Of a DNA stretch of 6,326 nucleotides, positions 1 to 5,234 are shown piece by piece. This DNA comes from DATDMG01 sp036518955 (GTDB lineage: Bacteria; Actinomycetota; Actinomycetes; Actinomycetales; Kineosporiaceae). Every line of letters starts with the position of its first letter. The first letter of the stretch is position 1. The notes under the pieces are model-generated. The model did no database searches, had not been told where the DNA came from, and was given only the letters and a program-made list of their open reading frames with translations. Both the position numbers and the translations under genes were made by a program. The stretch covers positions 1 to 6,326 of the forward strand of contig DATDMG010000214.1 in assembly GCA_036518955.1 (NCBI GenBank), read 5' to 3'.

Positions 1-928
1 TCGGGTCGTCGCGGAGCCGACGAAGCTGGTCCGGATGGCGCAGCAGGGTGACGACGCCGTTGCCGATCAGGTTCACGGTCGTCTCGAAGCCGGCCCCGAG
101 CAGCAGCCCGGCGACGGCCATCACCTCGACATGGGTCAGCCTCTCGCCGTCCGCCTCCAGAGCCACGAGCCGGCTGAGAATGTCGTCGCCGGGCTGTTGG
201 GCCAGGCGCTCCAGGTGCTCGTGCATGAACTGGTTGAAGGCACGGGTGCTGCGCTCGACGTTCACGAACTCCCGGTACCGCAATCCGATGTCGAGTGCCG
301 GGGCGACGCCCCCCGCCCAGCGCAGCAGTTCGTCGCGGCGGTCCACCGGGATGCCGAGCACCTCCGCGATGACTGTGACCGGCAGCGGCGCCGCGAGCGT
401 GGGGACGAGGTCGACGACGGCGCCTGACGCGCCCCGCGCCGCCACGTCGTCCAGCGTCTCGTCGCTGATCTCCTCGATGCGCCGGCGCAGGGCCTCGACG
501 GCCCGCGGGGTGAACACCCGGGAGACCAGGCGCCGGTAGCGGGTGTGGTCCGGCGGGTCGACGACGAGCATGGACGGCGGGTCGACCGGGCCCAGGGTCA
601 GCTGGTCGGAGAAGATCCCGGCGAGCGCGCGGAGCGGGCGGGGCATCCGGGCCAGGTTCACCGGCGAGCCGAACGCGTCCGAGCGCAGGATCTGCCCGCA
701 GATCTCGTGGTCGACCGTCGTCCGCATCAGCCGACCCTGGACCAGCCGGCCCTGGCGTCGGATCTGCTCGTACATCGCGAACGGCTCGGCGACCGCTGAC
801 GCGTCGCCCATCATCCGGGCCCTGAGGTCTCCTCCCCGGGCGGAGCGTGCGATCGCCACCCGGGCGAGCCCGTGCCGCGGGAACCACCGGGCGACGGTCC
901 CGATGGTCGCCACAGTTCCGCTGGTCAT
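1..928 (-). CDS. Cytochrome P450, N-terminal part (C-terminus beyond window)
   Basis: This is a haem-thiolate monooxygenase of the soluble bacterial type, read on the minus strand from ATG at 928-926; 309 codons lie in the window. The visible landmarks are the helix-C motif around DPPDHTRYRRLVSRVFTPR (residues 124-142, with H128 and R132 in the usual haem-propionate HxxxR arrangement), a conserved AEVLGIP stretch (188-194), and the I-helix oxygen-activation motif GAGFETT (278-284) with the acid-threonine pair. Bacterial P450s are usually about 400-420 residues, so roughly 100 residues are missing. These include the ExxR pair and the Cys haem ligand, which therefore cannot be checked. The start is supported by a purine-rich stretch (GGGGGG then AGAGG) directly upstream at 929-940. 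There is no signal peptide. The gene is divergent from the sugar transporter and 560 bases away from it, so a functional link is not implied. The substrate is unknown: steroid, terpene or fatty-acid oxidation are all possible. The family call is very secure; the subfamily is not. Confidence 0.95.
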   Translation of the reverse strand, partial: MTSGTVATIGTVARWFPRHGLARVAIARSARGGDLRARMMGDASAVAEPFAMYEQIRRQGRLVQGRLMRTTVDHEICGQILRSDAFGSPVNLARMPRPLRALAGIFSDQLTLGPVDPPSMLVVDPPDHTRYRRLVSRVFTPRAVEALRRRIEEISDETLDDVAARGASGAVVDLVPTLAAPLPVTVIAEVLGIPVDRRDELLRWAGGVAPALDIGLRYREFVNVERSTRAFNQFMHEHLERLAQQPGDDILSRLVALEADGERLTHVEVMAVAGLLLGAGFETTVNLIGNGVVTLLRHPDQLRRLRDDP

Positions 929-1080
929 CCTCTGCCCCCCTCTCGGCCGTGGCTGGGCGGAGCCGGCCTCGTGCAGACGTTGATGCGCACGATACGGCGG
1001 TACCCGGGGACGGCGGAACGGCGCGGGAGAGCAAGTACCCAGCCGATGCTGGCGGCTGTTCGCGACCGACGCCCCGATGG

Positions 1081-1137
1081 CCTGATCACAGTTGGAGTGC
1101 CTGATCACAGTTGGCGTGGGTGATCACGATGGGTGGG
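1081..1137. repeat. Tandem repeat, three 19-bp units with TGATCAC core
   Basis: Units lie at 1081-1099, 1100-1118 and 1119-1137. The first two differ at a single position (CCTGATCACAGTTGG followed by AGTG or CGTG). The third keeps the TGATCAC core and then diverges to GATGGGTGGG. The cores start at 1083, 1102 and 1121, exactly 19 bases apart, and each contains the palindrome TGATCA. A fourth GATCACGAT, identical to the matching nine bases of unit three, lies out of register at 1166-1174. The array could be a protein-binding array, a dispersed intergenic repeat, or a remnant of an insertion-sequence end; IS21-family ends, for example, carry multiple internal repeats. No transposase is present nearby. 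The repeat itself is directly seen; its role is not known. Confidence 0.85.
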
Positions 1138-1207
1138 GTTCGGGAGCTTCTGTCAGGGGCGCCAGGATCACGATTCGGGAACGCTGGCCATCAGTGCTCC
1201 AACAGCC

Positions 1208-1236
1208 TTGACGCCCTCTTCTGTTAACGCTAACAA
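1208..1236 (+). promoter_or_regulatory. Candidate sigma70-type promoter of the transporter operon
   Basis: TTGACG at 1208-1213 matches the -35 consensus at five of six positions. It is followed after 17 bases by TAACAA (1231-1236), a weak -10. The -10 lies inside the palindromic operator at 1222-1235, the arrangement expected for a repressor that blocks polymerase. Use of this promoter would give a leader of about 245 bases before the GTG start. A second weaker option exists nearer the gene: GTGACA at 1409-1414 with TAACAA at 1430-1435, spacing 15, which also overlaps an operator-like site. Which of the two is used cannot be decided from sequence. Confidence 0.35.
1222..1235. promoter_or_regulatory. 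LacI-family operator-like palindrome, distal site
   Basis: TGTTAACGCTAACA is a 14-base palindrome with a central CG and one mismatched pair. It differs at one position from TGTTAGCGCTAACA, the type of site bound by many LacI-family sugar repressors in actinobacteria. It overlaps the candidate -10 element, so binding would be expected to repress the transporter operon until the sugar or a derivative is present. No regulator gene lies in the window. The palindrome is seen; the regulator family is inferred from the site type. Confidence 0.6.
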
Positions 1237-1420
1237 TCACTCGAAACGTCGGGACACGAGGCCGTCACAGGGCAAGCGACGGGCGTTCCCGGTCGTGGAT
1301 CCCTTCCGCAGTGCCAGCGCAGACGCACGGTGAGGTTGCCGGGCGGTGCAGAGCTCCCGCGGTCACGGACCCGGCCGGGATCGTGCGTCAGTGCGGGATC
1401 AGTCCGACGTGACAGACCCG

Positions 1421-1434
1421 TGAGAGCGCTAACA
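1421..1434. promoter_or_regulatory. LacI-family operator-like site, proximal and degenerate
   Basis: TGAGAGCGCTAACA has a perfect AGCGCT centre and a good right half-site, with a degenerate left half; five of seven pairs are symmetrical. It shares CGCTAACAA exactly with the distal site. It lies 54 bases upstream of the GTG start of the binding protein. Its centre is 199 bases from that of the distal site, about 19 helical turns at 10.5 bases per turn, so cooperative binding or looping by one regulator is plausible. Confidence 0.5.
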
Positions 1435-1477
1435 AATCTCCATCGGCTGGCGGCTGACCTGGCCCCAGACAGGCGTG

Positions 1478-1483
1478 AAGGAG
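1478..1483 (+). promoter_or_regulatory. Ribosome binding site that fixes the binding-protein start
   Basis: AAGGAG lies five bases before GTG at 1489-1491. The reading frame stays open upstream to an ATG at 1330, but that start has no comparable Shine-Dalgarno. It would also bury the signal peptide behind 53 arginine-rich residues, so the GTG is preferred. Confidence 0.85.
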
Positions 1484-1488
1484 ACACC

Positions 1489-2517
1489 GTGCTGAAGAGT
1501 CGGCCCGTGCACAGTCGGCGATCGATGCTGGCTGTCGCCAGCGTGTTCGCCATGGCCGCGTTGGCGGCCTGTGGGAGCAGCAACAGCGGCGGAGGGTCGT
1601 CCACCTCCGCGGCTGCGGGGGGCGGAGGCGGAGGCGGTGGCAAGATCGTCCTCGGCTTCTCGCAGGTGGGTGCGGAGAGCGGGTGGCGCACCGCCAACAC
1701 CAAGTCGATCCAGGAGTCGGCGGCGGCCGCAGGGTTCGATCTGAAGTTCTCCGACGCCCAGCAGAAGCAGGAGAACCAGATCAAGGCGATCCGCTCCTTC
1801 ATTGCGCAGAAGGTCGATGTCATCGCCTTCTCTCCGGTGGTGGAGTCCGGGTGGGACACCGTGCTGAAGGAGGCGAAGGACGCCAAGATTCCGGTGATCC
1901 TCACCGACCGGGCGGTCGACTCCAAGGACACCACGCTGTGGAAGACCTTCCTGGGGTCGGACTTCGTGAAGGAGGGCAAGGAGGTCGGTGACTGGCTGGT
2001 CGAGCAGTACAAGACCACGACCACGCCGGTGAACATCGTCGAACTGCAGGGCACCACGGGCTCCGCACCGGCGAACGACCGGGCGAAGGGCTTCCGCGAG
2101 GCCATCGCGGGCAACCCCAACCTGAAGATCATCGCATCCCAGACCGGCGAGTTCACCCGCGCCAAGGGCAAGGAGGTCATGGAGGCCTTCCTGAAGGCCA
2201 ACCCGAAGATCGATGTCCTGTTCGCGCACAACGACGACATGGGTCTGGGGGCCATCGAGGCCATCGAGGCGGCCGGCAAGAAGCCGGGCGTCGACATCAA
2301 GATCATGACGATCGACGCCGTCCATGACGGCATGCAGGCCCTGTCCGACGGAAAGATCAACTTCATCGCGGAGTGCAGCCCGCTGCTTGGTCCACAACTC
2401 ATGGACCTGGTCAAGAAGGTCAAGACGGGGGAGTCCGTCGAGCCGCGGATCGTGACGAAGGAGACCATCTTCACCCCGGAGACGGCCAAGGCAGCGCTCC
2501 CGGACCGCAAGTACTGA
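1489..2517 (+). CDS. ytfQ: Sugar ABC transporter substrate-binding lipoprotein (YtfQ/FruE type)
   Basis: This 342-residue type I periplasmic-binding fold protein captures a monosaccharide outside the membrane and delivers it to the permease pair encoded downstream. It starts at GTG. The lipoprotein signal has basic residues K3, R5, R10 and R11, a hydrophobic core (13-27) and lipobox LAAC with lipidated C28. A Ser/Gly/Ala linker follows, including eight consecutive glycines (44-51), and the mature domain begins near K52. Motifs strongly resembling E. coli YtfQ are GFSQVGAESGWR (56-67), QQKQENQIKAIRSF (91-104), VELQGT (184-189), FTRAKGKEVMEAF (222-234) and AHNDDMGLGAIEAI (246-259). Residues R67, R141, N248 and D276 sit where sugar contacts are expected. 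YtfQ binds galactofuranose, but homologues in two-permease systems bind fructose, ribose, xylose or arabinose, so the substrate is open. It is the first gene of the operon, behind two operator-like sites, and a strong stem-loop follows its stop. The family is secure; the substrate is inferred. Confidence 0.93.
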   Translation: MLKSRPVHSRRSMLAVASVFAMAALAACGSSNSGGGSSTSAAAGGGGGGGGKIVLGFSQVGAESGWRTANTKSIQESAAAAGFDLKFSDAQQKQENQIKAIRSFIAQKVDVIAFSPVVESGWDTVLKEAKDAKIPVILTDRAVDSKDTTLWKTFLGSDFVKEGKEVGDWLVEQYKTTTTPVNIVELQGTTGSAPANDRAKGFREAIAGNPNLKIIASQTGEFTRAKGKEVMEAFLKANPKIDVLFAHNDDMGLGAIEAIEAAGKKPGVDIKIMTIDAVHDGMQALSDGKINFIAECSPLLGPQLMDLVKKVKTGESVEPRIVTKETIFTPETAKAALPDRKY

Positions 2518-2524
2518 CCGCGCG

Positions 2525-2553
2525 ACCCTGCGGGGCAGCGCGCCCCGCAGGGT
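2525..2553 (+). terminator. Intercistronic stem-loop after the binding-protein gene
   Basis: A perfect 12-bp stem (2525-2536 with 2542-2553, ACCCTGCGGGGC on the left arm) closes a five-base loop, eight bases after the stop codon. No T-run follows, so it is unlikely to be a full terminator. Similar hairpins after the first gene of binding-protein operons stabilise the upstream message or partly stop transcription, giving more binding protein than membrane parts. That role is inferred here. Confidence 0.7.
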
Positions 2554-2628
2554 ACGAGCCGGGCGGGGCGGACGTTGGCCGGCGTCCGCTCCGCCTCGGC
2601 GCGTCGCAGATGGAGGCGATCACTCGCG

Positions 2629-4152
2629 ATGACCACGGAACCGATCCTGAGGATGACCGGGATCACCAAGGAGTTCCCCGGCGTCCGCGCTCTGAACGAC
2701 GTCGACTTCCGGTTGTTCCCGGGTGAGGTTCACGCCCTGATGGGGGAGAACGGCGCGGGGAAGTCAACTCTGATCAAGGTGCTCACGGGGGTGTACGGGC
2801 TGGACCGGGGCGAGATCCTGCTGTCCGCCACCCCGGTCCGGTTCACGGGACCGCTGCAGGCGCAGGCGGCGGGGGTCAGCACCGTCTACCAGGAGATCAA
2901 TCTCTGCCCGAACCTGTCGGTGGCGGAGAACATCATGATCGGCCGCGAGCCGCGCCGTTTCGGGCGGATCCAGTGGGCCGCGGTCCGCGACCGCGCCCGG
3001 GAGCTGCTGGCCCGTCTGCACCTGGAGATCGACGTCTCCGAACTCCTCGGCAGCTACTCGATCGCCGTGCAGCAGATGGTCGCCATCGCCCGGGCGATCG
3101 ACATCCAGGCCAAGGTGCTGGTGCTCGACGAGCCGACGTCCAGCCTGGACGCCGGCGAGGTGGAGCAGCTGTTCCAGGCGATGCGCCGGCTCAAGGACGA
3201 CGGGATGGCCATCCTCTTCGTGACCCACTTCCTCGACCAGGTCTACGCGATCAGCGATCGGATCACCGTCCTGCGCAACGGCGGCCTGGTCGGGGAGTAC
3301 CGGACGGCGGACCTGCCCCAGCTCCAACTCGTCGAGAAGATGATCGGCAAGGAGCTGGACACGCTGGAGGAACTCGAGCGGCAGCCGAAGCGCGTGGCCG
3401 CCGGGGCGACCGATCGACCGGCCCTGCTGGCCGCCGTCGACCTCGGCCGTACGGGGGCGATCGAGCCGTTCAGCCTGCGCATCCACGAGGGCGAGGTGGT
3501 CGGGCTGGCCGGCCTGCTCGGGTCGGGGCGCACCGAGCTCGCCCGACTGCTGTTCGGTGCGGACCGGCCCGACCATGGCCGGATCGAGATCGACGGTTCG
3601 CCGACCGCCCTCCGGTCCCCGCGGGTGGCGATGACCCAGCGGATCGCGTTCTGCTCGGAGAACCGGCGGACCGAGGGGCTGATCGGGCAGCTGACCGTGC
3701 GGGAGAACATCCTCCTCGCGCTGCAGGCGACCCGCGGCTGGTCCCGGCCGGTGCCCCGGCGGCGTGCCGACGAGCTCGTCGAGCAGTACGTCTCGGCCCT
3801 GCACATCCGGCCGGCGGACCCCGACGTCCCGGTGGAGACGCTCTCCGGCGGCAACCAGCAGAAGGTGCTGCTCGCCCGGTGGCTCATCACCGAGCCACGC
3901 CTGCTCATCCTCGACGAGCCGACCCGCGGCATCGACGTCGGGGCCAAGGCCGAGATCCAGCGGCTGGTGGCCGGCCTCTCCGACGGCGGGATGGCGGTGC
4001 TCTTCGTGTCGGCCGAGCTGGAGGAGGTGCTGCGCCTCAGCCACAAGGTCGAGGTGCTGCGCGACCGGAGGCTGGTCAAGGAGTTGTCGAACACCGAGGA
4101 TCTGGACGGCGGCCGCATCATGGAGACCATCGCGGCGGGAGGCGCGGCATGA
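2629..4152 (+). CDS. ytfR: Sugar ABC transporter ATPase, two fused nucleotide-binding domains (YtfR type)
   Basis: This 507-residue cytoplasmic ATPase energises sugar uptake; E. coli YtfR is about 500 residues. Domain 1 has Walker A GENGAGKST (39-47), Q-loop Q88, Walker B VLVLDEPT (163-170, E168 catalytic) and switch H200. Its signature is degenerate, YSIAVQQ at 143-149 in place of LSGGQ. Domain 2 has a non-canonical Walker A, GLLGSGRTE (295-303), with R301 where lysine is usual, a canonical signature LSGGNQQ (405-411), Walker B LLILDEPT (425-432), and serine (S461) in place of the switch histidine. Complementary degeneration of this kind is the family pattern in RbsA, XylG, MglA and YtfR. 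It implies one canonical and one degenerate ATP site rather than damage. CSENRRTEG (342-350) also matches the YtfR/RbsA group. GGAGG at 2612-2616 precedes the ATG by 12 bases, a rather long spacing. A TTG at 2575 in the same frame would add 18 arginine-rich residues and is less likely. The gene overlaps the next by ATGA. Confidence 0.94.
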   Translation: MTTEPILRMTGITKEFPGVRALNDVDFRLFPGEVHALMGENGAGKSTLIKVLTGVYGLDRGEILLSATPVRFTGPLQAQAAGVSTVYQEINLCPNLSVAENIMIGREPRRFGRIQWAAVRDRARELLARLHLEIDVSELLGSYSIAVQQMVAIARAIDIQAKVLVLDEPTSSLDAGEVEQLFQAMRRLKDDGMAILFVTHFLDQVYAISDRITVLRNGGLVGEYRTADLPQLQLVEKMIGKELDTLEELERQPKRVAAGATDRPALLAAVDLGRTGAIEPFSLRIHEGEVVGLAGLLGSGRTELARLLFGADRPDHGRIEIDGSPTALRSPRVAMTQRIAFCSENRRTEGLIGQLTVRENILLALQATRGWSRPVPRRRADELVEQYVSALHIRPADPDVPVETLSGGNQQKVLLARWLITEPRLLILDEPTRGIDVGAKAEIQRLVAGLSDGGMAVLFVSAELEEVLRLSHKVEVLRDRRLVKELSNTEDLDGGRIMETIAAGGAA

Positions 4153-5234
4153 GCATCACCCGTCACCGACTCTTCTGGCCGGCGCTCGTCCTGGTCGGGT
4201 TGCTCGGACTGAATCTCTTCTTCACACCGGCCTTCTTCACGATCGAGCTGCGTGACGGCCACCTGTACGGCAGCTTGATCGACATTCTCCGGCTCGGCGC
4301 CCCGCTCATCCTCGTCGCGCTGGGCATGTGTCTCGTCATCGCCACCGGGGGGATCGACCTGTCGGTCGGCTCGGTGGTCGCCATCAGCGGCGCGCTGGCC
4401 TGCCTGCACATCAGCCAGGCCACGAACCAGAACAGCACGCAGGTGGTCCTGGCGGCCGTCGGCCTGGCTCTGGTGCTGTCCCTGGTGCTGGGGCTGTGGA
4501 ACGGCCTGCTCGTCACCGTGGTGGGGATCCAGCCGATCATCGCGACGCTGGTCCTGATGGTGGCCGGGCGTGGGCTGGCGCAGCTGATCACCGACGGCCA
4601 GATCATCACGATCAACAGCTCGCCGTACGCACTCATCGGCGGCGGCTACCGGCTGGGGCTGCCCTTCTCGATCCTGATCGCCGTCGCCGTCGTCCTGGTG
4701 GCCGTGTTCCTCACCCGACGGACGGCGCTCGGACTGCTGATCGAGTCCGTTGGCGGCAACGCCGAGGCGAGCCGCCTGGCCGGCATCCGCTCCCGGCGGA
4801 TCGCGATGATGGTGTACGTCTTCTGCGGGCTGTGCGCGGGCATCGCCGGGCTGATGATCACGGCGAACGTGCACAGCGCGGACGGCAACAACGCCGGGCT
4901 GTGGATCGAGCTCGACGCCATCCTGGCCGTGGTCATCGGTGGGACGCCGCTCACCGGCGGTCGGTTCTCCCTCGCCGGCACGGTCCTCGGGGCGTTGATC
5001 ATCCAGTCCCTGTCGACGACGATCTACACCATCGGGGTACCGCCCGAGACGACCCTGCTGTTCAAGGCGCTCGTCGTGATCGCGGTGTGCCTGCTCCAGT
5101 CTCCGGTCTTCCGGGCGCGGGTGTTCCGTCGGCGAGGGACGTCGGGCACTCTGCCGCCGTCCACGCCCTCGGCCCCGGCTGCTCCCCACGCGCCGTCCGC
5201 GGACGACGCGACCACCGCGGAGGTGACCGCATGA
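4149..5234 (+). CDS. ytfT: Sugar ABC transporter permease 1 (YtfT type)
   Basis: This 361-residue integral membrane protein of the BPD_transp_2 (RbsC-like) family forms half of the sugar channel. Hydrophobic segments are visible near residues 9-29, 50-66, 98-118, 121-145, 172-188, 219-239, 256-266, 276-291 and 303-316. Family motifs are TGGIDLSVGS (66-75), the ATPase-contact loop VGGNAEASRLAGIRSRRI (201-218) and ELDAILAVVIGGTPLTGG (254-271). The start codon overlaps the ATPase stop as ATGA, with GGGAGG at 4137-4142 six bases upstream, so translational coupling is likely. The C-terminus carries a tail rich in Pro, Ala, Ser and Thr (about 331-361) after a basic RRR, longer than in the 341-residue E. 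coli YtfT; it is probably a disordered cytoplasmic extension. It is named permease 1 by gene order and by similarity to YtfT rather than YjfF. Confidence 0.92.
   Translation: MSITRHRLFWPALVLVGLLGLNLFFTPAFFTIELRDGHLYGSLIDILRLGAPLILVALGMCLVIATGGIDLSVGSVVAISGALACLHISQATNQNSTQVVLAAVGLALVLSLVLGLWNGLLVTVVGIQPIIATLVLMVAGRGLAQLITDGQIITINSSPYALIGGGYRLGLPFSILIAVAVVLVAVFLTRRTALGLLIESVGGNAEASRLAGIRSRRIAMMVYVFCGLCAGIAGLMITANVHSADGNNAGLWIELDAILAVVIGGTPLTGGRFSLAGTVLGALIIQSLSTTIYTIGVPPETTLLFKALVVIAVCLLQSPVFRARVFRRRGTSGTLPPSTPSAPAAPHAPSADDATTAEVTA
4353..4382 (+). repeat. 30-base exact repeat, copy in permease 1
   Basis: This stretch encodes IDLSVGSVVA (residues 69-78 of permease 1) and is base-for-base identical to 5465-5494 in permease 2, third codon positions included. 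Both copies start at the first base of a codon. The copies are 1112 bases apart in direct orientation. Confidence 0.9.

Larger units (their letters stand above)
929..1488. other. Divergent intergenic region, 560 bases without a gene
   Basis: This gap separates the P450 start from the GTG start of the binding protein. It holds a three-copy tandem repeat (1081-1137), a looser related GATCACGAT at 1166-1174, a candidate promoter overlapped by a palindromic operator (1208-1236), a second operator-like site (1421-1434), and the ribosome binding site of the transporter operon (1478-1483). Short open frames cross it but none encodes a recognisable protein. The stretch 941-1080 shows nothing I can support beyond a weak TATCGT hexamer on the minus strand (989-994), which could be a -10 for the P450 but lacks a good -35. 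Confidence 0.7.

Noticed and set aside
35..983. Plus-strand open frames opposite the P450
   Set aside because: They are shadows of the minus-strand P450, whose helix-C and I-helix motifs are unmistakable.
989..1018. Promoter for the P450 (TATCGT with TTCCGC on the minus strand)
   Set aside because: The -10 fits loosely but the -35 is poor, and such hexamers arise often by chance; I cannot support it as a feature.
1133..1333. 66-codon plus-strand open frame in the intergenic region
   Set aside because: It has no recognisable motif and no good ribosome binding site, and it runs across the candidate promoter and operator.
1330..1488. ATG at 1330 as start of the binding protein
   Set aside because: It would place 53 arginine-rich residues ahead of the lipoprotein signal peptide, while GTG at 1489 has AAGGAG at ideal spacing.
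1230..2669. Long minus-strand open frame of 479 codons opposite the binding-protein gene
   Set aside because: It is a shadow of the high-GC binding-protein gene. Its translation is low complexity with proline and serine runs and shows no family motif, while the plus strand encodes a clear YtfQ-type protein.
3523..3537. Walker A lysine replaced by arginine in ATPase domain 2 as a sign of inactivation
   Set aside because: The same non-canonical GSGRTE/GAGRTE motif is usual in domain 2 of RbsA, MglA, XylG and YtfR, so it is a family trait and not damage.
2973..4148. Upstream extension of the permease 1 frame through the ATPase gene
   Set aside because: The translated stretch is arginine, proline and glycine rich with no domain. 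The real permease starts at the ATG at 4149 with a Shine-Dalgarno and an ATGA overlap.
4328..5230. Upstream extension of the permease 2 frame through permease 1
   Set aside because: It reads as arginine-rich out-of-frame sequence. The ATG at 5231 has a near-perfect Shine-Dalgarno four bases upstream and begins a normal-length YjfF-like protein.
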